From the NCBI GenBank assembly GCA_016714445.1, contig JADJNF010000001.1:248001-312000 (forward strand): a DNA stretch of 64,000 bases. Direction: 5' to 3'. The translations under genes and the position numbers were made by a program. Under the pieces are notes generated by a model, which saw nothing but the letters and a program-made list of their open reading frames with translations, was not told where the DNA came from and made no database searches. The DNA is from Saprospiraceae bacterium. GTDB lineage: Bacteria > Bacteroidota > Bacteroidia > Chitinophagales > Saprospiraceae. Below, in pieces: positions 28,259 to 37,622 of this stretch (position 1 is the first letter of the stretch; each line of letters starts with the position of its first letter).

Positions 28259-31018
28259 TTATCTTGGAAAAATGTAGGCAACATTCAAATTAAAATTGGT
28301 GCCGTATGAATAAAAATATCGCGGTGGAAACTTAGACACATCTTTGGTTTCGTAATCAAATCTGAGCTGTTCAAAACCACCGGTTCTGAAATTGGTGTTA
28401 TTCAGAATATTTCCTGCATTCAGGTTAATTCTTAAAAACGCGCCGTTGTCAAATCGTATTGATTTACCGGCTGAAAAGTCAACGGTAAAGGCATCAGGCA
28501 ATCTTTCTTCTGCGATTATTTTTTGTAATAAGTCGCTTTCAGTTGAGGGATTTACAGTGGCCACCGCTTCTGCTGTACGTCGGTCCGGGTTGAATGAAAG
28601 ATAATTTTTGCTGAAGCCATTGACATTCAGATTAAAAGTCCAGAATTTTGAACTACGGTACGTAACTCCTACTGTTCCAGCTGTCTGAGGCATACCAGCT
28701 ACATAATAGTTTTCTATGTATACTACCCTGCCCTGCACAAAATCCTGGGCACTATTATCTCTAGAGATAGATGCCAATGGCCTGCTGGTGTGATAATACT
28801 CTCCAACGGAACCCGCTACTGTCAAGGCTATTTTGGAAGTCAGATTATATTCAGCGCCAAATTCTATACCCATATGTTTACGGTCGATACCCGTCATCAC
28901 ATAATTTACAAATGTTCTGAATTCTTCATGATAATACACATCGTTACTGATTTTGTCTTTAAAATCTGTATAAAAAGCAGATATTCTGGCTTTAAACCTG
29001 GTATACCTAGCCAGATAAGACACGTCAAAAGCAGCAATTTTTTCATTGGTCAGGTTTGCTACAATCTGATCTCTCACCCGAGGAGATACATACGATTCAT
29101 TTGCAAAAGGTGCTCTGGTCCTATAAGAACCGTTGACCACAAAATAATTTCTACCATCCAGTTTATAGGTTATGCCTCCTTTAGTCCCTACATTTAAAAA
29201 ATTTTGTGTCTCAGATTTTCCGAATGAATTAACAGGAAATAATCCAACTTTGGTATACCCTTCTCTGTAGAATGATTGATTGGCCAAAGAAACAGCTCCG
29301 TAATAATCAAATTTACCTGTCTTATAAACTACCTGACTCCACACTGATGCCCGTGATGTATTGATGTCGTAATTGTGTCCAAAAATATCACCTTCTTTTA
29401 ATATTCGGTTCGGTCGGTTTATATCATTCTGACCGGCATCCGGGTTACCAGGAAAATCTCTGAGCGCAAATCTGTTGAAATCAATATAAAAATCAGCTCC
29501 GAGCAGATCTTCTACTCTTCTGTAGTAATGGACTTTTTCTCTTAGATATTGTACACCTCCGGTAAAATATATCCTGTCACCCAGTTTGGTATTGATTACT
29601 GAGTTGAAATTAAACTTTTGGTTATCATAATTTTCAGATTCCTGGATATAAGCGGCTAACTTACCTGTCACATTATTTCCGGCTATGCCATCCACGTTTC
29701 CAATAGTGTAGTTTCGGGTAGCGTTGGCATTATATAATGCCTGCCAATTGATCTGCCGGTTGGCTTCATCGGCAGTAAGAAATTCGGTCACCCTATCCTT
29801 TGCCTCCTGCGTCAACGCATAACTTGGTAGTTTTCTGTAGTAATCAGGTCTGGGATCAGGTGCATCATACCAGTCCAAACGGGTTGACCCATAGTTGCCA
29901 AACTGAAATCCCAGATTGGTCATTACATTGGTATTGGGCGAAATCTTCCAGTCATGACGCAACATCACTACAGGCTGATGAATGATATATTCTCTTGAGT
30001 TTCTGACTTCGCCGTTTTGATATCCCCAGTTGGGATTGTAATAATTGGTTCCTGCAAGATCATACATCTCCTGCACTGACCCGGTAGATCGACCCCTTCT
30101 TTGAGGTGAACCGAATACAACAAAATTAAGGAGGTGTTTGTCTGTAAGTTTTCTATCTACAGATAAAAAGTAACTATTGGCTTGAATATAAGTTCCTTTG
30201 ATAAAACCCTGAGCACCGTATGAATGTGATGCAGTAGCGGCAACAGCCCATCCATTTTTCATCATCCCGGTAGAATATGTGCCCATCAATCTATGCTGAA
30301 ATGTTCTGTTGGATAATGCATAGGTAATTTTCTTTTCCTCCCTTTGACTGGATGCCCTCAGATCAATAAAAGTTGCACCACCTATCCCTCCGAATGTGTA
30401 ATCGCTTTCAGAAAGATTGATGACATTTGATCTGTTTCGCATGACATCATTTAATGAGTTCCAGGCAGTCCACAATACCCTACCATCGTCCTGATCATTC
30501 ATCAGCATTCCATTCATCAACATGTCCGAATCTTCATTAAAATAACCACGAGGGCGGAACCTGCCGGAACTGAGATTAAATGCAGTGGCGTTCACAAATG
30601 GATCTCTACCTGCGGACAAAGCACTTGAAAAATTATCATTTTCATTTTCCATTGAAGCCAGATCAGTCACATCAATCACCGATATTTCGTCAGAAACTGT
30701 ATTGAGAGCACCTTCAATCTCTATATCGCCCAATGCTACATCTTTTCCGGAAATTTCTACTTCCCTGATGGTGATTAGGGTATTATTTATATTGGCCAAT
30801 ATAGAATATTTACCGCTTTCTACATCCCTGAATGTAAAACCACCTGTAGCATTGGTATATATGATCAAATCTATATTACTTAATGACAGAGGTACAGCGG
30901 GTAAAGGTTGTTTTGAATTTTTATTTAACAGCTTGCCGGAGATATTTTGGCCAAATGTTAAATTGACATTAAATAGTATAAAAATCAGCACTAAACTGAC
31001 TGAATTGCGTCTAATCAT
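28259..31018 (-). CDS. TonB-dependent outer-membrane receptor (SusC-like, carboxypeptidase-regulatory N-domain)
   Basis: 919 residues. The signal peptide (ending LTFGQ) precedes a CarboxypepD_reg-like domain (about 25-110: ISGKLLNKNSKQPLPAVPL). A plug region (about 130-235) and a 22-stranded-type barrel follow, ending in an aromatic-rich strand (FNLNVAYIFPR). It imports a ligand too large for porins, powered by TonB. It is the first gene of an operon with the DUF5689 lipoprotein. A 133-bp intergenic region separates it from the divergent nuclease gene. No SusD homologue is present. The ligand cannot be read from sequence. Confidence 0.9.
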   Translation of the reverse strand: MIRRNSVSLVLIFILFNVNLTFGQNISGKLLNKNSKQPLPAVPLSLSNIDLIIYTNATGGFTFRDVESGKYSILANINNTLITIREVEISGKDVALGDIEIEGALNTVSDEISVIDVTDLASMENENDNFSSALSAGRDPFVNATAFNLSSGRFRPRGYFNEDSDMLMNGMLMNDQDDGRVLWTAWNSLNDVMRNRSNVINLSESDYTFGGIGGATFIDLRASSQREEKKITYALSNRTFQHRLMGTYSTGMMKNGWAVAATASHSYGAQGFIKGTYIQANSYFLSVDRKLTDKHLLNFVVFGSPQRRGRSTGSVQEMYDLAGTNYYNPNWGYQNGEVRNSREYIIHQPVVMLRHDWKISPNTNVMTNLGFQFGNYGSTRLDWYDAPDPRPDYYRKLPSYALTQEAKDRVTEFLTADEANRQINWQALYNANATRNYTIGNVDGIAGNNVTGKLAAYIQESENYDNQKFNFNSVINTKLGDRIYFTGGVQYLREKVHYYRRVEDLLGADFYIDFNRFALRDFPGNPDAGQNDINRPNRILKEGDIFGHNYDINTSRASVWSQVVYKTGKFDYYGAVSLANQSFYREGYTKVGLFPVNSFGKSETQNFLNVGTKGGITYKLDGRNYFVVNGSYRTRAPFANESYVSPRVRDQIVANLTNEKIAAFDVSYLARYTRFKARISAFYTDFKDKISNDVYYHEEFRTFVNYVMTGIDRKHMGIEFGAEYNLTSKIALTVAGSVGEYYHTSRPLASISRDNSAQDFVQGRVVYIENYYVAGMPQTAGTVGVTYRSSKFWTFNLNVNGFSKNYLSFNPDRRTAEAVATVNPSTESDLLQKIIAEERLPDAFTVDFSAGKSIRFDNGAFLRINLNAGNILNNTNFRTGGFEQLRFDYETKDVSKFPPRYFYSYGTNFNLNVAYIFPR

Positions 31019-31126
31019 CAGATTGGTATGTTAAATCAAAATGTAAAGGTAAATATTATAGTGATGTTTCATATTAAGGCGAAATTAATTTTTTGTTTTA
31101 TTCTAAAATATAGTAATCCATAAGAC

Positions 31127-31134
31127 TATATTTG
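31127..31134 (+). promoter_or_regulatory. -7 box upstream of the secreted nuclease gene
   Basis: TATATTTG matches TAnnTTTG and ends 17 bp before the ATG at 31152. A TTTTG lies at 31091-31095, but the spacing of about 31 bp is longer than usual, so the -33 part is unsure. The region also has to serve the divergent TonB operon. Confidence 0.4.
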
Positions 31135-31151
31135 CGCATAATTTTAATATA

Positions 31152-32198
31152 ATGTATAAATTTTTAACCCTATTTTTATTTTCGTTCATAGTTTTTAATG
31201 CTGAACAGGGGACATCTCAGAAGAATGGTAAACCATTAAAAATTGTAAGCCTGGGTTTTTATAACCTTGAAAATCTTTTTGACACGGTGGATGACACCCT
31301 CATCAATGACGAAGAGTTTTTGCCTCAGGGTGCACGCGCCTGGACAGATGAACGATATCAGGAAAAACTGGCCAACATGGCTTATGTAATATCTCAGATT
31401 GGTATTCAGGACGTAAAATCAGGATTATCTTTTCTGGGAGTATCTGAAATAGAAAATCGTAAAGTACTTGAAGATCTTGTCATCCAGCCAACATTAAAAG
31501 AAAGGAATTATCAGATTATTCACTATGACTCACCGGACGCAAGGGGTGTGGATGTTGGTTTTTTGTATAATCCAAAACACTTCATACCATTGATGAGCAG
31601 ACCTGTGCCGTTGATTAATTTTGAAAATGGAAGAAGAAGATATACCAGAGATGTGTTGTATGTCAAAGGACTTCTTGATGATGATACCGTGCATGTAATG
31701 GTCAATCACTGGCCTTCCCGCGGTGGAGGTCCTATCACAGCAAATCATCGTAATAATGGAGCAATATTGTGCAGGAATATTGTGGATTCTTTGATAAATA
31801 TTGTTCCTGATGCTAAAATATTTGTCATGGGAGACCTGAACGACGACCCGACAGATGAAAGTATCAAATCATATCTCCGGGCTGTAGATGATATCCGGGA
31901 CGTAAATAAAACAGGCATGTTTAATCCTTATGAAGACATGTTCAGAAGAGGGCAAGGGTCAAATGCATATCGTGACGCCTGGAGTTTGTTTGACCAAATC
32001 ATCATTTCAAAAGGTGTGGCAGGCAAAAAAGCAAAAGGTTTCAGGTATTTTAAAGCCAATATCTTCAACAAACAATTTCTGGTTCAACCCACAGGACAAT
32101 ATAAGGACTATCCTTTCAGGACATTTTCAGGTGATTCTTATCAGTCCGGTTACAGTGATCACTTCCCGAGTTACCTGTATCTGATCAAAGAAATATAA
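31152..32198 (+). CDS. Secreted endonuclease/exonuclease/phosphatase-family nuclease
   Basis: 348 residues with a signal peptide (LFSFIVFNAEQGTSQ). The EEP fold motifs are all visible: FYNLENLFDTVDD (metal-binding Asn/Glu region), GVSEIENRKV (catalytic Glu), NHWPSRGGG (His), GDLNDDPTDES (Asp/Asn) and the terminal YSDHFPSYL (Asp-His pair). The family hydrolyses phosphodiesters or phosphomonoesters; secreted members of Bacteroidota are mostly DNases/RNases. It is divergent from the TonB/DUF5689 operon with a short shared promoter region, which suggests joint use of extracellular nucleic acid or organic phosphate. Confidence 0.88.
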   Translation: MYKFLTLFLFSFIVFNAEQGTSQKNGKPLKIVSLGFYNLENLFDTVDDTLINDEEFLPQGARAWTDERYQEKLANMAYVISQIGIQDVKSGLSFLGVSEIENRKVLEDLVIQPTLKERNYQIIHYDSPDARGVDVGFLYNPKHFIPLMSRPVPLINFENGRRRYTRDVLYVKGLLDDDTVHVMVNHWPSRGGGPITANHRNNGAILCRNIVDSLINIVPDAKIFVMGDLNDDPTDESIKSYLRAVDDIRDVNKTGMFNPYEDMFRRGQGSNAYRDAWSLFDQIIISKGVAGKKAKGFRYFKANIFNKQFLVQPTGQYKDYPFRTFSGDSYQSGYSDHFPSYLYLIKEI

Positions 32199-32339
32199 GT
32201 AATCACTGGCTTTAAACATTTAAATGCATAAATTTTTCATTTTGAATTTTATACTGTACTGTCTTTCTTTTAAAACTTAGAGATAATAAATTTGTTCAAT
32301 TTGTTGTTAAATGCAATATACTCACTTAAAGATTTTTGT

Positions 32340-34112
32340 ATGAAAAACCATCTTTTTAATATATTTACCGTATTGCTTTTTTTCCCTTTGTCAGTAATTG
32401 ATGCGCAGATAGATTCATCCAAAGTAGCCATTACCCGATTTGATAAAGTCAGTACAGATGCACGGGTCAACAACATATTTATTGACGATAAAAATGTAAT
32501 CTGGCTGGCGGGGTCAAAAGGCTTGATAGAAACTACAGGAGATGGAAGTAAATTTAATGTTCATTTTCCGAATGCCGAGATGCGGGATGTTACTTCAGAC
32601 AGAAGAGATAATATATGGTCTGCTTCTGCCAACACTTTGTACAATTTAAAAACAAAAAATACCTATTCTTTGCCTGATGACGGCATTATTATATCGGATA
32701 TTACGTATCTGGATGGCAACATTTGGGTAGGTACCAGCAATGGATTATACCAATTTAATACAACCACCGGAAAATATAAAGCCTACGATAACGAAAATTC
32801 TAAGCTGGTCAGCAATGTGATCCACTTTGTTCATGCTGATAAAAACCGAAAATTATGGGTTGGTACTGATGCTGGATTATTGACTGTTGAAGGAGAAAAA
32901 TGGAAACTGGAAGAAAAAAAATTAAAAATGCTGGCTACCTGTGAAAACATAGAAGGACAGTGGGTTATTACTAATGAAGATATGTTTCTTATTAGTAAAG
33001 TTGGTAGAAAATTTGATGTTAAGTTGGATCAATCTCAATATAAAGGTAAAATCAATAATTTCGTAATTGACTCTAAAGGTCGTATTTATATTGCTTCAGA
33101 TATACTTGTGAGATATGACCCATATAAAGAAATAAATGAAAATTATTCTGAAGATGCAGCTTCACTCAGCAAAGCTGCTTTAAGCCTGGCCTGTGACAAA
33201 AACGACAATATCTGGATTGGTACAGATGGCGCAGGTTTTTATAAACTCTTGTTTGGTGATGTGGCCAAAGAACAGCTCAATGCTATTTGCCTGATAGAAA
33301 CAGCCATTCAGTGCACCAACAGTAACAATGCAAGTATAAAAGTAAGTGCATCAGGCGGAACAAGACCATATACTTATCAATGGAGCGTAAAAGGAGCCAC
33401 AGGAAGTGCTATCAGTGGATTGTCAGCAGGAAATTATGAGGTCACTGTTACCGATAAATTACAAACCAGCACAGTGGCATCTATTCAGTTGTCTGCTCCT
33501 GAACCTATCACCGTGGAACTGGTATCCAACAATAGAGTCACCAATCCCGAAAAGCCGGATGGTTCAGTATATGTAAAAGTTGGTGGCGGTGCCGGTAATT
33601 ATACTTATCAATGGTCCAATGGACTGACCACTCAAAATCTGACATCTGCCCGATCAGGTCAATACAGCCTGAATGTAAAAGATAAAAACGGATGTATGGC
33701 AAGTGCGACATTTAATGTAAAAAGGGAAAAATTCATCCCTGACCTTGTCATTGATAAAGTAACTGTAGGCCAAAAACTGCGTATCAACGAACTTAATTTT
33801 GCGGCGGACAGTTCCACCATCACCCAGGAAAATTATGACATCCTTGAAGAAGTATATGAATTTCTGGTGGCTAACCCATCCGTAGTGGTTGAAATCGGCG
33901 GACACACCAATACAATACCACCCCATGAATATTGTGATCAGTTGTCGTCTGCCAGAGCCAGAAAAGTAGCTGAATTTTTATATACTAAAGGTATTCCTAA
34001 AGAAAGAGTTTCATTTAAAGGCTATGGCAAAAGAGAACCATTGACAGACAATACATCTACACAAGGCAGACAAAGAAATCAGCGGGTAGAAGTTAAAATT
34101 TTGCAGTTATAG
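32340..34112 (+). CDS. Propeller - SprB-repeat - OmpA fusion protein
   Basis: 590 residues from the ATG at 32340 (a TTG at 32292 lacks the signal). Signal peptide FPLSVIDAQ. Residues 25-310 carry two-component-regulator-type propeller repeats (VIWLAGSKGLIETT, NIWVGTSNGLYQFN, KLWVGTDAGLLTVE, NIWIGTDGAGFYKL). Residues 320-470 are two SprB-like modules (TYQWSVKGATGSAISGLSAG; YTYQWSNGLTTQNLTSARSG). The last 115 residues are an OmpA peptidoglycan-binding domain (LNFAADSSTI; GHTNTIPPHEYC..LSSARA; GYGKREPL). It probably sits at the outer membrane and contacts murein; it might act as a surface or gliding-associated protein (inference). It follows the nuclease gene by 141 bp. Confidence 0.85.
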   Translation: MKNHLFNIFTVLLFFPLSVIDAQIDSSKVAITRFDKVSTDARVNNIFIDDKNVIWLAGSKGLIETTGDGSKFNVHFPNAEMRDVTSDRRDNIWSASANTLYNLKTKNTYSLPDDGIIISDITYLDGNIWVGTSNGLYQFNTTTGKYKAYDNENSKLVSNVIHFVHADKNRKLWVGTDAGLLTVEGEKWKLEEKKLKMLATCENIEGQWVITNEDMFLISKVGRKFDVKLDQSQYKGKINNFVIDSKGRIYIASDILVRYDPYKEINENYSEDAASLSKAALSLACDKNDNIWIGTDGAGFYKLLFGDVAKEQLNAICLIETAIQCTNSNNASIKVSASGGTRPYTYQWSVKGATGSAISGLSAGNYEVTVTDKLQTSTVASIQLSAPEPITVELVSNNRVTNPEKPDGSVYVKVGGGAGNYTYQWSNGLTTQNLTSARSGQYSLNVKDKNGCMASATFNVKREKFIPDLVIDKVTVGQKLRINELNFAADSSTITQENYDILEEVYEFLVANPSVVVEIGGHTNTIPPHEYCDQLSSARARKVAEFLYTKGIPKERVSFKGYGKREPLTDNTSTQGRQRNQRVEVKILQL

Positions 34113-34156
34113 GATTCAAATGTCTTCATTAAGAATGTAGTTAACTTCAGTATTTG

Positions 34157-34711
34157 CTACTTTGTCTTGAATGAATCTATAAATTTATCCATTTCAGGGT
34201 TTAAACTTTTTTCAGATAAAGTGTATACCTGTAGTATATATAGTCGATTCCTGATCAATATGATACGACCTTTGACTACGGCACTGTTTTTATTATAAGA
34301 TGCCCGAAATATCACCCCGGGATACATTCCGAAAGGGGCATCAGACTGATATACCAAATCTCCGGATAATGTCTTAACCTGCGTTTCAATACTTACGTCC
34401 ATCAACTCTTTAATCATTTCAGTGCTATCCTGATGAAAAGTACCTTCAGCATAATCAATGTACGACACCAAATATAAATAATTTGGATCCCCGACAGTAC
34501 CTTGATGTAGCCAGGTCACTGGTTGGATAGACCCTATGTCTGTCATAATATTTTTTTCACCATTTTTCATCTCACCAGGGCTTAATACTTCAAAAGTCTG
34601 ACCAGGAGGGGAAAACTTCTGCCAATTTTGTTGTGAAAATAATGGAATCGATAACCATAACCACAAAAAGGGCAAAATATAAACAACATATTTTTTTAAC
34701 ATGAATTTCAT
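34157..34711 (-). CDS. Exported protein of unknown function
   Basis: 184 residues with a clear signal peptide (LPFLWLWLSIPLFSQQ). The mature part (FSPPGQTFEVLSPGEMKNGE; YPGVIFRASYNKN; IRNRLYILQVYTLSEKSLNP) resembles small periplasmic beta-sheet proteins found in Bacteroidota, where a 'sPG.f.v..P' start and a terminal 'F..SF' are usual. I cannot assign a named family. It is convergent with the OmpA fusion gene (44-bp gap) and is probably monocistronic. Confidence 0.7.
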   Translation of the reverse strand: MKFMLKKYVVYILPFLWLWLSIPLFSQQNWQKFSPPGQTFEVLSPGEMKNGEKNIMTDIGSIQPVTWLHQGTVGDPNYLYLVSYIDYAEGTFHQDSTEMIKELMDVSIETQVKTLSGDLVYQSDAPFGMYPGVIFRASYNKNSAVVKGRIILIRNRLYILQVYTLSEKSLNPEMDKFIDSFKTK

Positions 34712-34909
34712 TTATATTTAATACACAACGGACCTCATACCAAAATGTCTCCTGATTGGTGTGTTTTAAGATAAATTTAGCATAAGTACAGAAAACAAAA
34801 GCTCAAACTGTTAATATTGTCCTTGTTAACTGAAATAAGAGAATCATAAACATATTAATACCGATGATAATATTCTTTGAGTAAAGACCATACTCCAAAC
34901 TCATTTATT

Positions 34910-35338
34910 TTAATCAACTATCTTCCAGACTTCTTCCGTTCCTTTTTGATCAGGGTATTTACTGGAGTGTTTAAGTACGGTGTGGGTATTCATGGTACTT
35001 TTTATGATAGTACAATCAAATTCCATGGCTTCCAACACCTTGTCCACGCTCAATGATTTGGGGTTAGCCAATAGTTTATCAAATTTCAACTTGTAGGAAC
35101 AGGCGTCCACCCATTCTATATTAAATGAAACTTCCAATTGATTAAAGCCTATGGATTCTATTTGTTTATCCTTGGAGCGTACAATTTTTATAGACCCAAA
35201 AGGCGGTCCGTATTTTTCAAAAGTTCCTTCATGGTATTTCTGGCAAACCTCATCAGTCAGCGTTGTTTTATCTGATTTCTTCTCTTTACAGGAAATGAAG
35301 TTCAGAGCTAAAAAAAGTATTATAAATGATCTAAACAT
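34910..35338 (-). CDS. Small lipoprotein of unknown function
   Basis: 142 residues when started at the ATG at 35338, which places a standard lipoprotein signal at the N-terminus (FRSFIILFLALNFISC, lipidated Cys17). The frame extends upstream to 35365 but that adds a poor N-terminus. The mature part has two further Cys (VCQKYHEG; DACSYKLKF) and another in EFDCTIIKS. No known domain is recognisable. The context (another small exported protein downstream) gives no function. Confidence 0.65.
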   Translation of the reverse strand: MFRSFIILFLALNFISCKEKKSDKTTLTDEVCQKYHEGTFEKYGPPFGSIKIVRSKDKQIESIGFNQLEVSFNIEWVDACSYKLKFDKLLANPKSLSVDKVLEAMEFDCTIIKSTMNTHTVLKHSSKYPDQKGTEEVWKIVD

Positions 35339-35554
35339 AAAACGATGAATTTTAATTGGTTGCAAAAGTAAATATTATGCACTTTAAATGAAACTTAACT
35401 TAAGAATTTTTTAAATGCTCAGATACCATTGAACCTAAAAATTAAAAATCAAACAAAGGTTCACTCTACAAAGTCAAAATAATGCCAAATCTAAGAAACT
35501 CTACGATTCAAAAAATTAAAGATTTTCACCTCTTTTAAATTATTGTTCCTTTGT

Positions 35555-35657
35555 TATATCGACGAGAATTTCATCTGCTAAAAATTCTATCGGAGTTAAA
35601 CTCAAAATAAATGAATTTTACAATATGATTTTCGTAAATCAATTTATTTTGAGTATA
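35555..35657. repeat. Double-hairpin dispersed repeat, copy 3
   Basis: Begins ATATCGACGAGAATT, pairs with AATTCTATCG near 35583, and has the second hairpin ACTCAAAATAAAT (35600-35612) / ATTTATTTTGAGT (35642-35654), a perfect 13-bp stem. The loop GATTTTCGTAAATCAA resembles the TTTTTCGCAAACCAA loop in copy 2. It fills most of the non-coding gap 35339-35740. Confidence 0.6.
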
Positions 35658-35740
35658 ATTTGCAAGCTTATTTAATAGAAATATCCCCTTGGATGTAGAA
35701 TAAACTATTGAAAACACAAAAATTATAATACATTAAGAAA

Positions 35741-37129
35741 TCAAAAGAATATATAACCAACTGCTAAAAAAACAATAGTAACCAACAGATTACATATAAA
35801 ATTCACCCCATCGTTATCCAACCATTTTACACCTTTTACTAATTTCACATTGCTCCCTTTATCTTCTGTAAGCTGACCTTCCTCAAGATATTTTGCTTGC
35901 CAAACGCTTCCCAGAATACTATCTGTAGTCATACCAATCACACCGGACGCAGCTATTAAAATGCATTGGTCAGTAGTCAAATCAAAAAAAAAGCAGCATA
36001 GTACAGAAAATAAAATGGAAGCGGTAAAACCTGCCAAAGTACCGGAATATGAAACACCACCAGAAAGACCCGGTTTCATTGATCGGAACGTTAAAATATC
36101 ATACGTTTTATGTTTGAAATATAAACCAATGTCACTACTCATAGTATCCGCAAAACTTATGGCAATGGAGATCAGATACCCTATCAAAAATATTTCATTT
36201 TTTGTGGCTTCATAAATCCAAATACAGGTTACTGCTACCCATCCATTGGCAAAAACCTGAAACGCGTTTCTGCCTGCAGCATCTTTTTGACCTTTGTGGA
36301 GACTGGAAGTAATGCTTCCGGCAATAAAAAATACCCCTATGGGAATAAGGAAAAATATATTGCCGGAAAATATAATTATAACACCCAACAATAGCGCCGC
36401 AGCCATTCCTGACGAGTTGAGCCATTTCTTTTTCCCTGCTAATACCAGCGCAATAACCAAGATAAAAATTATGTACCAGTGGATAGTTAGAATTTCTGTG
36501 CGCTGTAATGTTTGATACCAAAAAGCAGCTATCAGGGGAATGGTCAGATTGTCACTGCCACGGTATGAAAACAACTCACTTAAGGCTGGTATTAGAGCCA
36601 AAATCAAAATAGCAGGTGTGATGCCAATAAATACCAAGCTGATAAATACTGTTGATATATAAAAAACAAAAAATCCTGACCAGGATTTATCTTCGTATAA
36701 AAAAGTATGTTTTTTGACGTTTAATTTTTGCCCTGCCCAACCTGCCAAAGCATCACTGATGCCTAAAGTAACGATGCCAAATAATATGGCATCTTTTTCT
36801 AAAGGTGTCAACAAAAGTATACTAAATGCCAATGGGAAAAGGGCAATACCATAACTCCGTCGTTCGTTGGCCAACAGCAATTCATAGTGTGCAACAAACA
36901 ACAATATTATAAAAAAGACAAAAAATATTATCGCCAACAAGTTGGTTTGCTCAGATTGCCGAACTACATAGCCACAAGTGAGTATTGCAACGATGTGAAG
37001 TAATTTTCTGCCTGTTTCTCCATTCAAACTCATTTTTTCAGTCCCATATTTCACCAATAGGGCTGTAATGAGTATCAGCCCTGATGCCCATAAATATAAT
37101 CCAATAATTTCACCGTTAAAAGATGGCAT
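35741..37129 (-). CDS. Phytol-kinase-like / DUF92 fusion (VTE5-VTE6-like) membrane protein
   Basis: 462 residues, almost entirely transmembrane. The N-terminal half has the RKLLHI motif (residues 41-46) and SDALAGWAGQKLN (125-137) of CTP-dependent polyprenol/phytol kinases (SEC59/VTE5 type). The C-terminal half is a DUF92 domain with GRNAFQVFANG (286-296), SFADTMSSDIG (325-335) and MKPGLSGGVSYSGTLAG (351-367), matching VTE6-type phytyl-phosphate kinases. In plants and cyanobacteria the two steps are separate proteins that phosphorylate phytol to phytyl-diphosphate. This fused form would do both. It lies 0.5 kb from a phytyltransferase-like gene on the other strand, which supports a shared prenol-salvage role (inference). 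Confidence 0.8.
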   Translation of the reverse strand: MPSFNGEIIGLYLWASGLILITALLVKYGTEKMSLNGETGRKLLHIVAILTCGYVVRQSEQTNLLAIIFFVFFIILLFVAHYELLLANERRSYGIALFPLAFSILLLTPLEKDAILFGIVTLGISDALAGWAGQKLNVKKHTFLYEDKSWSGFFVFYISTVFISLVFIGITPAILILALIPALSELFSYRGSDNLTIPLIAAFWYQTLQRTEILTIHWYIIFILVIALVLAGKKKWLNSSGMAAALLLGVIIIFSGNIFFLIPIGVFFIAGSITSSLHKGQKDAAGRNAFQVFANGWVAVTCIWIYEATKNEIFLIGYLISIAISFADTMSSDIGLYFKHKTYDILTFRSMKPGLSGGVSYSGTLAGFTASILFSVLCCFFFDLTTDQCILIAASGVIGMTTDSILGSVWQAKYLEEGQLTEDKGSNVKLVKGVKWLDNDGVNFICNLLVTIVFLAVGYIFF

Positions 37130-37255
37130 ATTTTACTTTTGAGATAGTACATAAGGTAATAAAATATGTAGCTAAAGGTTGTTATTTTGTCAAATATTCT
37201 AATATTACTCTATATTAAACACCTTAAATTTCGCTATTGAATAAATAAGCAGATA

Positions 37256-37410
37256 AGAGCATGTTTAAATTTTTATTGCTTTATAATCAATATTTTATGA
37301 ACCTGACGTCAAAATAATCGCCTCGTTTAGTTCACTAAACTCTTTAACTATTTTATTATCAGAACCATAACCTATTGATTAGCAACTAAGAAAATTTTTA
37401 AACATACTCT
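37256..37410. mobile_element. MITE-like element, 155 bp
   Basis: Left end AGAGCATGTTTAAA (from 37256) and right end TTTAAACATACTCT (to 37410) form terminal inverted repeats of about 14-20 bp with one mismatch in the first 14. Inside is the perfect dyad GTTTAGT-TC-ACTAAAC (37325-37340). No open frame exists, so it would be a non-autonomous element. No transposase in the window shares the ends, and I could not define a target-site duplication. Confidence 0.45.
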
Positions 37411-37541
37411 AAATCACTGAAAAAGTTTGTATTTACCTTATGACCAACTGATGAACAAAATATCATTCATTATTAGTAATTTAAAAGAGAGATAAATTCC
37501 ATAGTAACTATCATCCGAAAAAACTAAAACTGCGGATTCGG

Positions 37542-37557
37542 GTTACTTCAAGGTAAC
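37542..37557. promoter_or_regulatory. Dyad upstream of the methyltransferase/UbiA operon
   Basis: GTTACTTCAAGGTAAC: perfect GTTAC/GTAAC arms separated by 6 bp, centred 73 bp upstream of the ATG at 37623. It is the opposite arrangement from the GTAAC-N4-GTTAC dyads in the sulfur island and may be unrelated. No convincing -7 box lies at a fixed distance. Confidence 0.3.
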
Positions 37558-37622
37558 ACATCTTTATGATATGATTACATCCATATTTGTCGTTCTTAAT
37601 TATCAATTTTAAATTAGGACCA

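Noticed and set aside
37587..37622. Upstream TTG start for the methyltransferase
   Set aside because: The added residues SFLIINFKLGP are unlike the family N-terminus, and the ATG at 37623 starts directly with the conserved part.
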